A DNA stretch of 64,000 nt from Pseudolactococcus piscium (GCF_002441695.1 NZ_JXJW01000001.1:149455-213454), one strand, 5' to 3'. Positions 9,276 to 21,029 are shown, counted from the first letter of the stretch. Numbers and translations: made by a program. Notes: generated by a model from the sequence alone, not told the origin.

Positions 9276-10196
9276 CTGATTTTTCATCGCGTTTTGACTA
9301 GCAGCCATCTGATTATCTTTTGTGATGACAATCGCTTCGATACCCTCAATCTGGTTGACTTGTTTGATGATAGTAGCGGCTGGTTTACCAAAAAGCTGAG
9401 TTGTCCATATTTCCCCATCTAATGATTGTTTTGAGATGATGGTTAAGCTTGCTAGGTCATTTACGACAGGATACCCTGTTTTACTATCAAATATATGATG
9501 GAAAATATGCCCATCACGTTTTAAGTTACGTTCATAGATGCCACTCGTCACGACGGATAGGTCGTTTATTTTTAAGACAAGGACATTGTTGCCTCTCGGG
9601 AGAGCAGGATTTTGAATGCCAATGTGCCATGCATCAGACGTTTCTCTAGGCGACTTACCAAAAGTCAGAACATTGCCACCTAAGTCGATAAAGCCAGCAC
9701 TTGCCTGCTCACTTTTAAAATAGGCCATGATTTGATCAGCGAAATAACCTTTGGCTAGGGCGCCTAAATCAATCTCCATTCCCTTTTCCTTCAAAAAGAT
9801 CGTCTGCTGTTCCTCATCTAAGATGATGTTGTTAGGATCTACAAAGGGTAAGGTGCGATTAATGCTATCCTGACTAGGCTGCTGCGCGTCTTTAAAGCCA
9901 ACATGCCAGAGTTTGATTAAGGGACCAATCGCAATATTTAGCAAACCCTCTGCTTTGAGGCTTTCCCTCTTACCGATTTTGATGAGGTCGAACAAGTCTT
10001 GCGGCACCTTGACTGCTTGTCTACCTGCTTGTCGATTAATCTGCATTAAGTGTGAGCTAGGATCATTTGCACTAAATATATGTTCATACTCCCTTAATCT
10101 GTTAAATGCTTCATCTAACAATGCCTCGTGTTGTGGATGCGCAACACCACACCTGATGACAGTCCCCATCAGGTTGCTACTTTTTTCTGTGAACAT
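9267..10196 (-). CDS. apbE: FAD:protein FMN transferase
   Basis: A 309-residue ApbE-family enzyme that transfers FMN from FAD onto Thr/Ser of FMN_bind-domain proteins, Mg-dependent. Seen: 'FSANDPSSHLMQIN' (41-54), 'EIDLGALAKGYFADQ' (141-155), 'GFIDLGGNV' (168-176), and 'HIFDSKTGYPV' near residue 235. Unlike most ApbE proteins it has no signal peptide or lipobox (it begins MFTEKSSNLMGT), so it should act in the cytoplasm, matching the signal-less FMN_bind reductase at 5153-7579. This pairing is the strongest functional argument for covalent FMN in that reductase. The gene converges on and slightly overlaps the LysR gene. Confidence 0.92.
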   Translation of the reverse strand: MFTEKSSNLMGTVIRCGVAHPQHEALLDEAFNRLREYEHIFSANDPSSHLMQINRQAGRQAVKVPQDLFDLIKIGKRESLKAEGLLNIAIGPLIKLWHVGFKDAQQPSQDSINRTLPFVDPNNIILDEEQQTIFLKEKGMEIDLGALAKGYFADQIMAYFKSEQASAGFIDLGGNVLTFGKSPRETSDAWHIGIQNPALPRGNNVLVLKINDLSVVTSGIYERNLKRDGHIFHHIFDSKTGYPVVNDLASLTIISKQSLDGEIWTTQLFGKPAATIIKQVNQIEGIEAIVITKDNQMAASQNAMKNQLP

Positions 10197-10503
10197 TTTT
10201 GCTTCCTTATCATGTCTCCGATTTTGATAGTCTCATTTTAACACATTTTTTTCAGTAACAGATGCTAAACTTGTTGCATTAGGAAAAGAACTTAGTTTAC
10301 CTATGTAAAATAGATTCGTATTTTTCTGATAGCCTTAAGCATCTCGTCCAAATAGCCCATAGTCACAGTAAACCGTGGACTTAGAGACCAGTTTTGAGCT
10401 ATAATTTAGGTAATAGCGATTTCCTTACTGAGTTGAACTTTAACAAGCAAGCGTAAAATAATCGCCATGATATGGCTAAGTATAGAGCAGGAAGTAGATG
10501 AGT
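10197..10503. other. Intergenic region between apbE and the MutS-like gene
   Basis: No coding sequence is convincing. A TATAAT at 10400-10405 may be the -10 of the downstream gene, but no good -35 lies at the right distance. Confidence 0.4.
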
Positions 10504-12192
10504 ATGACAAATGTATGGATTTTCTTAGGTATTTTAGGCCTACTTTTTATCATCACAAGCTTGATAACTTGTGTTGAACGTTTAAAACTTAGACGGGAAG
10601 TCCGTCGAAACTGGGGAAGACCTGCCAGACGAACTAGAAAAGACAGCGAAGCAAGTTTAAAAGAGGCTTGGCAGATGGCACAGAAATATACAGCATTTGA
10701 TGCCCAAGTCGATGAGTTAACCTGGTATGATTTAGATTTATTTAGTGTTTTCCAAAACCTGAATAGTACCCAGTCTAGTATTGGCTCTGAAGCACTTTAT
10801 CAGAGACTACGACACTATAATCTCTCTTCAGAGGATAATGCGCGCCTAGAAAAACTCATTCTTTTTTTTGAGGCACATCCAGATAGACGTGATCAGGTGC
10901 GATATCACTTCGCCTGCTTAGGAAAGAGAGATCATAATTTTGTGGCCCAGTACCTATCTGAGACCAAGTCGCAAAAACTACCAAATTTAACCTTTTATCT
11001 GGCTTGTGCTTGCCTACCCATCGTGTCATTGATCTTGGCGATTTTCCAACCTGTTCTTGGGGTATTGCTGCTGATTGGGTCTCTGGTCTTTAATATTTGT
11101 TACTATCAGTTTAAGAAGGTTGCTTTAGAAACCGAGCTAAATAGTATGAGTTATTTAGTACAGACAATCGCAGTCGCCAAAAAAGTTGCTAAAATCCAGA
11201 CGCCATTTCAAACTGCCTTAGTCGATAATCTTAGACCGATTCAAGCCATTTCAAGAGTTGGCTTATCTTTTCGGGTTAAAACTGGGTCAGAAGGAGAAGT
11301 GTTTTTTGACTATTTGAATGCGGTAGTGATGTTACCCTTTATCGCCTATAATTTGGTCATATCAAAAATTATGCACCATGATCAGGAAGCCAAAAAAGTC
11401 TGGGAATTGCTTGGCGAACTTGAAGTTGCACTGGCCATTTTAAATTTACAGGTAGCAACTGATACCCCCATCTGTCAGCCCGTTTTTACAAGCGATTTTA
11501 AGGTATCAGCTACTGACATGACCCATCCCCTTTTGGAAGATGCTGTCGCTAATCCTGTCAATTGGCAAAAGCATATGCTTGTCACGGGATCAAATGCCTC
11601 TGGTAAATCATCCTATGTGAAGGCACTGGCGATTAACTGTATCCTGGCGAATGCCATCAATCGGGTTTATGCGACAGCTTTTAGTCTGCCTAGAGCACAT
11701 GTCGTGACATCAATGGCTATCGAAGACAACATTTTTGAAGGGGACAGTTATTTTATAGCTGAAATAAAATCTGTCAAACGGATTCTGGACTTAGTGTCAA
11801 ACCAGATACCTTGCCTTTGTTTTGTTGATGAAATTTTAAAGGGAACGAATACGATCGAGCGGATTTCTGCGTCTAGTAGTTTGGTTCATTGGTTGGCTAA
11901 CTATCAAGAAGTGTTAAGTATGGTGGCAACACATGATATCGAATTGACTGAAATTTTAGCGCATGATTGTGACAATATCCATTTTGAAGAAAAAATCACT
12001 GAATCAAATGGTGTCACCTTTGACTATCGGTGTCAAGTGGGACCAGCTAAAACAAGAAATGCCATCGCTTTATTAGAGGTCTTACATTATCCAGAGGCGG
12101 TAGTAGCAAACGCGAGTACCATGGCTGAAAACTTTGATAAGACTAGAAAATGGCAAGTATTAGAACAAGAGACAATAGTAGCAAGTAACTAA
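10504..12192 (+). CDS. Membrane-anchored MutS-family ATPase (MutS domain V protein)
   Basis: A 562-residue protein with a MutS C-terminal ATPase: Walker A 'TGSNASGKSSYVKA', Walker B 'CLCFVDEILKGTNTIERISAS' and the 'VATHDIELTE' H-loop. It lacks the mismatch-recognition domains of MutS1. Instead it has an N-terminal membrane helix ('WIFLGILGLLFIITSLITC') and a hydrophobic pair near residues 165-200 ('ACACLPIVSLILAIFQPVLG', 'VLLLIGSLVFNICYY'). This architecture is conserved in Firmicutes but its role is not established; canonical mismatch repair is unlikely. The ATG at 10504 has AGGAAG nine bases upstream; the ATG at 10498 is only three bases from that site and is the less likely start. Confidence 0.75.
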   Translation: MTNVWIFLGILGLLFIITSLITCVERLKLRREVRRNWGRPARRTRKDSEASLKEAWQMAQKYTAFDAQVDELTWYDLDLFSVFQNLNSTQSSIGSEALYQRLRHYNLSSEDNARLEKLILFFEAHPDRRDQVRYHFACLGKRDHNFVAQYLSETKSQKLPNLTFYLACACLPIVSLILAIFQPVLGVLLLIGSLVFNICYYQFKKVALETELNSMSYLVQTIAVAKKVAKIQTPFQTALVDNLRPIQAISRVGLSFRVKTGSEGEVFFDYLNAVVMLPFIAYNLVISKIMHHDQEAKKVWELLGELEVALAILNLQVATDTPICQPVFTSDFKVSATDMTHPLLEDAVANPVNWQKHMLVTGSNASGKSSYVKALAINCILANAINRVYATAFSLPRAHVVTSMAIEDNIFEGDSYFIAEIKSVKRILDLVSNQIPCLCFVDEILKGTNTIERISASSSLVHWLANYQEVLSMVATHDIELTEILAHDCDNIHFEEKITESNGVTFDYRCQVGPAKTRNAIALLEVLHYPEAVVANASTMAENFDKTRKWQVLEQETIVASN

Positions 12193-12198
12193 AAGTCA

Positions 12199-12238
12199 CA
12201 AAATAGGCCCCATCAATTTGATGGAGGGCCTATTTTTT
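12199..12238 (+). terminator. Intrinsic terminator
   Basis: Stem AAATAGGCCC / GGGCCTATTT with inner CCATCAA/TTTGATGG extension and a T6 tail, just after the MutS-like gene. Confidence 0.9.
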
Positions 12239-12258
12239 ATTGCTAGATTTGAATCAGT

Positions 12259-12567
12259 TTAGCTTAATTTTGCGGGCTTTAAATCGATCAAATTAGGTGC
12301 CTTTATTTTTTCGATGACAGCGCCCGAAGGAACCATTAAAATATCACTAGCATAATCTTTAGCAGCAGATGAAGCCATTGCACCTGAACTTCTCATTTGT
12401 TAAAAGTCCAGTAGAATCGTTGAGATGACATGTAATACTTTTTCAATCCAAATAATGACATATAAATCATCACCTAGTTTTAAGAAGGTCGCATAGTCAG
12501 TATCTGCTAATCCTGCTTCGTTACCTGAGAAACAGGCCCAAGTAAATAAGTTGACTGATGGTAGTAG
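12259..12567 (-). pseudogene. MoaF-like protein, decayed 3' fragment
   Basis: Reading the minus strand in one frame gives LPSVNLFTWACFSGNEAGLA followed by DTDYATFLKLGDDLYVIIW, then a TAA at 12402-12400, then MRSSGAMASSAAKDYASDIL and on to a stop at 12259. The block 'GLADTDYATFLKLGDDLYVIIWIEKV' and 'MRSSG' resembles the C-terminal domain of MoaF (molybdenum-cofactor-associated lipocalin-like family). A further in-frame TAG lies at 12570 and the N-terminal part is missing. This is a remnant, not a working gene; the family call is by eye. Confidence 0.55.
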
Positions 12568-12652
12568 CTAGGAGTGAACACTATTACAAGATGATACTTA
12601 CAGTCCATAAAATATCGATATTTGACAATAATAGTTAATCAGATTTATAAAG

Positions 12653-12692
12653 AAAAAAGTGTTGAGCCCTTTAAAATAGGCTCAACACTTAT
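12653..12692 (-). terminator. Intrinsic terminator of the lipoprotein gene
   Basis: Stem GTGTTGAGCC / GGCTCAACAC (10 bp, 12659-12688) with the A6 run on the plus strand giving a U6 tail on the minus strand, about 75 bases after the lipoprotein stop. Confidence 0.85.
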
Positions 12693-12767
12693 TGATACTC
12701 TGAATAAATCATGTGGACTATTCTAAAGAGGATATGCTAGTAACTATCCGAATTAATAGTCGTTAAT

Positions 12768-13913
12768 TTACTTTGTTTTAAAACCAGATGTATCCAATTC
12801 TTTTCCATTGATTGATGTGATTAAAAAGGATAGACCATAACCAATTTCATCTCCATACGCTTTGACATTAACTAATTTTGCAGTGAAAGATGGTATAACA
12901 GTTCCAGAAGTAAGTGCATGTGATACATCTATTGATTCAGCGTAAACAGGTATAGTTGAAGAAATATTGTTAGGATCACACAATCGTACAAAATGATTAT
13001 TTATTTTGTCGCTCCAGTGATCAGGGTAATTTTTTCCGGATTTTGCTATTACTCCTGCATTGAAAGTGTATATTTCTCCTTCTGCCAGTTGGTTACTATT
13101 AAATTTATCCATCAGCTCAGCAAATGTAATTTGTATGGCAGGGGGAGTAGGTTTTTTTTTTTCTTGTGTAGCAGATGTTGTGGTTGCAGCCTTACTTTCT
13201 TTTTCTTGACTAGCAGCACTAGCACCACTGGCTTCGTATGATTCAATAATTTTTTGATTTTGTTTTAAGGTGATTGTTTTGGTAACTTTTTTATCGCCTA
13301 TTGATGCAGTTACTTTAATACTGTCTGTTTTTAGACTATTGAGCATGTCATATGAGAGTATGAAGTCACCTTTTGAATCCGAAGTTGTTGAATCTCCTAT
13401 AATTCCCATTCCGATAGTTACTTGGGTATTTGGTAAAGATGTACTACCTTTAATTTTAACTTTTCCATCTTCATCTGCGACCTGGTCATCAGTGATATTT
13501 AATGCTAATTTTTTTTGATCCATTTTTTTATGCACTATACTTACATCGTCCATTTTTTTAATTTCACTTAAATCAGTATATGAAATGTTATATTTTCCTG
13601 ATGTTCCCGAAGTACTTTTGACTTTAATTATCACGATATCATTTTTAGCAACTTTAGGATCTTTTTTAGATTTAAAAGCTAGATTATTATCATTACCTGC
13701 TAATAAACTATAGTTACCAGATAGGATATTATGACTCGTTTTTTCAACGTTGAAAACGACAGTCTTATCTGTTAAATCTTCACCATTGTCAAGTGCAGTT
13801 TCAAATGAGCTAATATTATAATCAGCACTTGTTTGAGTTGTTGCATTCTTGCCACAAGAAGCAAGTATTGCTAAGCATAATAAGCTAAAGCTTATGAAGA
13901 TTAATTTTTTCAT
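12768..13913 (-). CDS. Lipoprotein of unknown function
   Basis: A 381-residue secreted lipoprotein: signal peptide with lipobox LASC (Cys20) and a good AAGGAG site before the ATG. Residues ~30-115 and ~270-375 both look like small beta-barrel (OB-like) modules, each with short beta strands such as 'DKTVVFNVEKTSHN' and 'EGEIYTFNAGVIAKSGKNY'. They are separated by a beta-sandwich-like stretch (~135-215, 'VADEDGKVKIKGSTSLPNTQ', similar to Big/Ig-like adhesion modules) and a Ser/Ala/Lys-rich linker (~225-255). It probably sits on the outer face of the membrane. I do not recognise a specific function; it is flanked by its own terminator and is monocistronic. Confidence 0.75.
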   Translation of the reverse strand: MKKLIFISFSLLCLAILASCGKNATTQTSADYNISSFETALDNGEDLTDKTVVFNVEKTSHNILSGNYSLLAGNDNNLAFKSKKDPKVAKNDIVIIKVKSTSGTSGKYNISYTDLSEIKKMDDVSIVHKKMDQKKLALNITDDQVADEDGKVKIKGSTSLPNTQVTIGMGIIGDSTTSDSKGDFILSYDMLNSLKTDSIKVTASIGDKKVTKTITLKQNQKIIESYEASGASAASQEKESKAATTTSATQEKKKPTPPAIQITFAELMDKFNSNQLAEGEIYTFNAGVIAKSGKNYPDHWSDKINNHFVRLCDPNNISSTIPVYAESIDVSHALTSGTVIPSFTAKLVNVKAYGDEIGYGLSFLITSINGKELDTSGFKTK

Positions 13914-14120
13914 GGTAAAACTCCTTAGATTCTTGATATATAGGTATAAGAAATAGGTAATTACAGATAAGTATTCTTGCCCCCTGACTCACTCCTGAAT
14001 CTGTGAGTAGGATACTATGAGAATAGTACAAAGATATAATTATTATATCACGCTGATGCACGATAATCAGTAAAATTATATAAAAATGGCAAAAAAATTA
14101 CATTAATTGATGATATGTAG

Positions 14121-14176
14121 CTTAATACAAATATAGGTTATCAGCATAAAACCTGATAACCTATATTTGTATTAAG
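14121..14176. repeat. Perfect 24-bp inverted repeat (long hairpin)
   Basis: Left arm 14121-14144 begins CTTAATACAAATATAGG; right arm 14153-14176 is its exact complement; the loop is CATAAAAC. It lies downstream of the DUF915 hydrolase gene (minus strand) and upstream of the lipoprotein gene. The length suggests a terminator or mRNA-end stabiliser, but neither strand has a proper T-tract after it. Confidence 0.85.
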
Positions 14177-14222
14177 TAGTTTGTCTCACTAAAGGTGAGG
14201 GCATTATGCTAACAGCAGAGCA

Positions 14223-15056
14223 TTACTGTAAGTCTCCTGTTAGAAAGTCATAGAGATACTGATCAACTAGTGGGTTGCGTTGATGTAATTTGCTGTGTTG
14301 TGCTTTATTGTTAGTGATTTTTTTCTCTGTGTAAGATTTAACCTTGTTCTCAACGAGGTAGCTTAAGGAGCGTGAGGAATTGATAGGCACGACCCCATCA
14401 GAGCCATCTCCTATATCACCAAATAGATTTAAGATACGTGTATTCTCGGGAAAATAGGCGCGATTATCGTACATGGCTTGATAGAAATCAACCATAAAAC
14501 TTGGCTTGCCACCTTTGTCGAGCGTTAGGGGCTTACCATCATGTTGGCCACCCATTCCCCTAAACCCATTAAAAGGACCAGCGAGTGTTACCAGCCTTGC
14601 TAACTCAGGCGTTTTATCCTTGTCAGCAGTCACGGCCCAATTTACCCAAGCATTCGCACCAGCAGAATGGCCCACAGCATTAAAACTGCTTATCTTATAG
14701 TCTTTTTTTAAGTTGATGAGTACTTGATTTAACTGGGTATCGTCTGGTTTACCATCTTTAAATACAATGGCAATGATGGGATACTTGATGTCAGGATCCC
14801 AAGTACCACTAGTCGTCAGTTTCCCATCAGGCGCAATCGTATACTTTAGCACCTGCTTAAACTCCGAATGCTGACTAAGTGCTGCGATCATATTTTTTTC
14901 TGATCCATAGTTACCACCATAGCCATGTACAAATAAGGTTGGGGCATGGTAAGTTTGATTTGCTTTAAGTGGCACTATTTTCTGTCTTGTCTTTAATAAG
15001 AAAAAACCTAAAGTGACGAGTATAATAAGTGCCAAAACGGTGATTATTTTTTTCAT
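14223..15056 (-). CDS. DUF915-family alpha/beta hydrolase, membrane-anchored
   Basis: A 277-residue protein with an N-terminal uncleaved signal/anchor ('IITVLALIILVTLGFFLL'). The DUF915 alpha/beta-hydrolase fold follows: 'PTLFVHGYGGNYGSEKNMI' (oxyanion region), nucleophile elbow 'GHSAGAN' (Ser ~134), 'DGSDGVVPINSS' (acid residue region) and 'HSKLHQRNPLVDQYL' with the catalytic His. Such lactic acid bacterial proteins are usually annotated as cell-surface hydrolases; the substrate is unknown. A TATAAT at 15147-15142 on the minus strand can serve as promoter. A paralogue lies at 45717-46574. Confidence 0.85.
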   Translation of the reverse strand: MKKIITVLALIILVTLGFFLLKTRQKIVPLKANQTYHAPTLFVHGYGGNYGSEKNMIAALSQHSEFKQVLKYTIAPDGKLTTSGTWDPDIKYPIIAIVFKDGKPDDTQLNQVLINLKKDYKISSFNAVGHSAGANAWVNWAVTADKDKTPELARLVTLAGPFNGFRGMGGQHDGKPLTLDKGGKPSFMVDFYQAMYDNRAYFPENTRILNLFGDIGDGSDGVVPINSSRSLSYLVENKVKSYTEKKITNNKAQHSKLHQRNPLVDQYLYDFLTGDLQ

Positions 15057-15247
15057 TTATATGACATTCTAGTCTAGATGACGAGGTGCAGTAGAAGAAG
15101 AAAAATTTTTCTATGCAATTTTCATAGGCTATGCTAGTTTTATTATATCATGCACCAGGTTAGTTATCGGTAAAGGCATCTCGCTAATTTTTAGTTGCAC
15201 ATTTGTCAAATAGCATGTCATATCTGATTGTTTCAAGAGGTAAAGAC

Positions 15248-15287
15248 AAAAGCTGTTAACACTCGCTTTTTATTGTTAACAGTTTTT
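15248..15287. terminator. Hairpin at the end of the small XRE gene
   Basis: Stem CTGTTAACA / TGTTAACAG (15253-15261 / 15274-15282). The minus-strand side is followed by CTTTTGTCTTT, the plus side by T5. The stem overlaps the last codons of the XRE gene, so it probably terminates that transcript. Confidence 0.55.
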
Positions 15288-15498
15288 GCTTAATTATCTT
15301 TTGGTAGGCTAATAGATTAGCAGGTTGACAGTCAAGTGCTTTACAGATGGTATCTAGCATAGAGAATCTAACCGCACTGACTCTTTCATTTTTCAACTTT
15401 GATAAATTAATCGTTGTTATCCCAACTTTTTTTGAAAGATGATTTAAAGATATTTTTCTATCTGCCATGACACGAGCCAATCTTATCACAATACTCAT
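15256..15498 (-). CDS. Small XRE/Cro-type regulator (YozG-like)
   Basis: An 80-residue protein that is almost entirely an HTH ('RLARVMADRKISLNHLSKKVGITTINLSKLKNERVSAVRFSMLDTICKALDCQPANLLAY'). This short type usually follows a DUF2975 membrane protein gene. Here its ATG overlaps, as ATGA, the stop of a damaged DUF2975-like reading frame, so the classic pair is visible but its partner is broken. No ribosome site other than that of the coupled frame is evident. Confidence 0.8.
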   Translation of the reverse strand: MSIVIRLARVMADRKISLNHLSKKVGITTINLSKLKNERVSAVRFSMLDTICKALDCQPANLLAYQKIIKQKLLTIKSEC

Positions 15499-15780
15499 AC
15501 TGTTCCATCAACCTCTTTTTGTAATAAAAGGCTATATGCAAAGATGAGAGAAATAGCATAAATAATAAGTGTAAGGACTATCCGACCTAAATCAAAGGTA
15601 AAAACTCCAAATTTTGTGAATAATATCAAAACGATACCTTTTAGAATTGGAAGCAATAAACTTGTCACGACTAGTAAAATACTTATTTTACTTATTTAAG
15701 TAGTAAGACTGAGTGTGAAAGGTGTCCGACCGATTGCGCATTTTTGAGATCTTTTTGATCAGTTTTTCTCTATTCATCAT
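15495..15780 (-). pseudogene. DUF2975-like membrane protein, broken
   Basis: A good ribosome site (AGGAGA) precedes MMNREKLIKKISKMRNRSDT at 15780, but this frame stops after about 30 residues. In a second frame there follows KISILLVVTSLLLPILKGIV and 'GRIVLTLIIYAISLIFAYSL', two or three membrane helices ending 'LLQKEVDGTV' and overlapping the XRE start. The total is far shorter than the usual ~150-190 residues with four helices, so both a frameshift and an internal loss have occurred. Confidence 0.6.
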
Positions 15781-15894
15781 TAACGTCTCCTTTTCTTCCT
15801 AATTTCAGTATGGCACATAAAACAAAACAATAATTATGTATCGGTTATCGATAATATATCGTTTTTAAGGGGGCGTATGTTATTTTTTAAAAAA

Positions 15895-15926
15895 ATGTTG
15901 ACGCTTACATTTTTTTGTGATAGAAT
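15895..15926 (+). promoter_or_regulatory. Promoter of beta-glucoside operon 1 with cre-like overlap
   Basis: TTGACG (15898-15903), 17-base spacer, TAGAAT (15921-15926). The stretch ATGTTGACGCTTACA (15895-15909) over the -35 fits the cre consensus with two mismatches, suggesting CcpA repression. Confidence 0.7.
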
Positions 15927-15940
15927 GAATTTAGTTAAAT

Positions 15941-16023
15941 ATCAGGTATGTAACTGTATTACAGGCATGGCCGAGTTAATGTAATCACGAACTTTTTTTG
16001 TGATTGTATTAATTCGGCTTTTT
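15941..16023 (+). promoter_or_regulatory. RAT antiterminator and conditional terminator, bgl operon 1
   Basis: The leader segment at 15944-15972 (GGTATGTAACTG..TACAGGCATGGCC) matches the ribonucleic antiterminator bound by BglG/LicT proteins. Its end is shared with a terminator hairpin, GCCGA..TTAAT..ATCAC pairing with GTGAT..ATTAA..TCGGC, followed by T5 (15970-16023). Binding of the antiterminator protein should prevent the terminator from forming. Confidence 0.85.
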
Positions 16024-16073
16024 GTTTAGTCTTGATCACATTAAATAAATGCCCAACATCTGGAGGAATGAAA

Positions 16074-19360
<3,287 letters not shown>

Positions 19361-19381
19361 AAATGAATTAGGAGTAGTCTG

Positions 19382-20287
19382 ATGTTGATTAAGAAATCCT
19401 TGAATGACAACGCGGTGATTGCCGTAGATAAAGATGATAGTGAGTTCATTTTATTTGGCAAGGGAATCGGTTACGGGAAAAAGGTAGGAGATGTCGTAGA
19501 TGAGTCCGTTGTCAATCAAACATTTATTCCTTTAAATGACTCAGCGATTAAAGATTATATCAGCTTGTTGGCATCAATTCCGCCAGTGATTTTAGAAATT
19601 ACGCGATCTACCGTTGAACAGGCAAAAAAAGTACTCAAGTGTTCATTAAATACGACTGTTTATTTTATGTTAAGTGATCACTTAAATTTTGCTATTGAGC
19701 GTCAAAAGAATGGGATCATTATTCAAAATCGTGTTTTTTGGGAGATTAAAACTTATTATCCAGATGAATTTGAGATTGGTCAGTATGCATTAGCATTGAT
19801 AAAAAAAGAGCTAGGTATTACGCTAGCTGATGAGGAAGCAGCAAATATTGCCTTTCATATCATCAATGCACAATCTGAGGATGGTGTCAAAAAGGATAGT
19901 ATGAACTATGCAAATCTGATCTCAAGTGTGATTAGTATTGTTCGCCATAGTATCGGTCGTCAGATTTATACAGAAAGTATACATTATCAACGCTTTATTA
20001 CACATCTCAAATTTTTCTCAGAACGATTTTTTTCAGATAGCATGCTGACGGAAAAAGATGATTCACTATTTGAACAAATTGCGATAGCCTATCCTAAATC
20101 AACAGAAATTGCCTTCATGGTCAAAGACTATTTAACAACTGTTTACGACAAACAGATTCCTAAAGAAGAGATTACTTACTTGAGTGTTCACATCAATAGA
20201 TTGATTAAAACCCAAGAAATCGATGCAGAAAAAAATACACCTCTTGCGTCTGGAGATGAGCCTGACGTTCTTGGTGCTAAGACATGA
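19382..20287 (+). CDS. licT: BglG/LicT-family transcriptional antiterminator (operon 1)
   Basis: A 301-residue RNA-binding regulator. The CAT RNA-binding domain is residues 1-~60 ('IKKSLNDNAVIAVDKDDSEFILFGKGIGYGKKVGD'). PRD1 covers ~70-170 with His in 'LSDHLNFAIERQ' and 'ANIAFHIINAQ'; PRD2 covers ~175-280 with 'YQRFITHLKFFSERF' and 'YLSVHINRL'. PTS phosphorylation of these His residues is expected to control binding to the RAT at 15944. It is the last gene of operon 1; in operon 2 the homologue comes first. A ~15-residue acidic C-terminal tail exceeds the usual length. Confidence 0.9.
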   Translation: MLIKKSLNDNAVIAVDKDDSEFILFGKGIGYGKKVGDVVDESVVNQTFIPLNDSAIKDYISLLASIPPVILEITRSTVEQAKKVLKCSLNTTVYFMLSDHLNFAIERQKNGIIIQNRVFWEIKTYYPDEFEIGQYALALIKKELGITLADEEAANIAFHIINAQSEDGVKKDSMNYANLISSVISIVRHSIGRQIYTESIHYQRFITHLKFFSERFFSDSMLTEKDDSLFEQIAIAYPKSTEIAFMVKDYLTTVYDKQIPKEEITYLSVHINRLIKTQEIDAEKNTPLASGDEPDVLGAKT

Positions 20288-20317
20288 CGACAATGATTAA
20301 CTCAGTTTATTATGATG

Positions 20318-20345
20318 GCTTATGCTATTTAGCAATAGCATAAGC
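20318..20345 (+). repeat. Perfect hairpin after licT, no T-tract
   Basis: GCTTATGCTAT / ATAGCATAAGC, 11-bp stem and 6-base loop, lying between the licT stop and the true terminator. Confidence 0.7.
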
Positions 20346-20357
20346 AGATGATAGTAT

Positions 20358-20411
20358 AAATGACCATGAAATCTCTGTTTTTCATACAGATTTCATGGTC
20401 ATTTTATTTTT
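20358..20411. terminator. Intrinsic terminator shared by convergent genes
   Basis: Stem ATGACCATGAAATCT / AGATTTCATGGTCAT with TTTTATTTTT after it on the plus strand. It ends bgl operon 1 and probably the phosphatase gene on the other strand. Confidence 0.88.
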
Positions 20412-20416
20412 CATTA

Positions 20417-21013
20417 TTAGTAATGCGTCGTGTCGTTTAAACAGGCTATTTTAGACGCATCATTTGCTAAAGTTAAGATGCTTAATGATGTCGGATCCAG
20501 GTCAATATGATTAAATAACGCTTTATCTTGTTGCAGAATGCTAATCAGCATCTTTAGTGTGATTCTATGAGAAACAATGGCAATATGACCAGTCATGCTT
20601 TTAATTTGTTCGTGATCAATAAATTTTTTGAGTCTCTTTTCGAGGTCATCAAAACTTTCACCACCTTTTGAGGGAGTGTAACTAAAAGGATCTTTAAAAA
20701 AATTAAACCATTCCTTAGGAGATTCAGTTTTAATTTGGGTATAGGTTTTTCCTTCCCAATTCCCCATGGCAATTTCTTGTAGGTCATCTGAATGTATGAT
20801 CGGTTGGTCATCAAAAATAAGGTTAGCAGTTTGGCTCGCCCTAGTGGCAGTACTTGAAAATATTTTATCCAAATTGAGTGATGCTAATTTGGTAGCTAGT
20901 TTTGTAGCTTGTGATTTTCCTAAACTTGTTAACTCAGAGTTGAGACTACCTTGCATTTTTTGCGATAAATTCCATTGCGTTTGTCCATGTCTGATTAAAT
21001 ATATATGTAACAT
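20417..21013 (-). CDS. Histidine phosphatase family protein (phosphoglycerate mutase-like)
   Basis: A 198-residue cytoplasmic phosphatase: 'YLIRHGQTQWN' with the catalytic RHG at residues 8-10, 'SSTATRASQTANLIF' with the second Arg, the general acid in 'EIAMGNWEGKTY', and 'HIAIVSHRITLKM' with the second catalytic His. It resembles the GpmB/CobC-like phosphatases rather than glycolytic mutase. The substrate is not determinable. It is transcribed divergently from a LysR regulator and shares a symmetric promoter region with it. Confidence 0.87.
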   Translation of the reverse strand: MLHIYLIRHGQTQWNLSQKMQGSLNSELTSLGKSQATKLATKLASLNLDKIFSSTATRASQTANLIFDDQPIIHSDDLQEIAMGNWEGKTYTQIKTESPKEWFNFFKDPFSYTPSKGGESFDDLEKRLKKFIDHEQIKSMTGHIAIVSHRITLKMLISILQQDKALFNHIDLDPTSLSILTLANDASKIACLNDTTHY

Positions 21014-21029
21014 CGTTCACCTCTATTTT

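Noticed and set aside
10504..12192. Canonical DNA mismatch repair MutS
   Set aside because: It lacks the mismatch-recognition and connector domains and has membrane helices; only the ATPase domain is shared.
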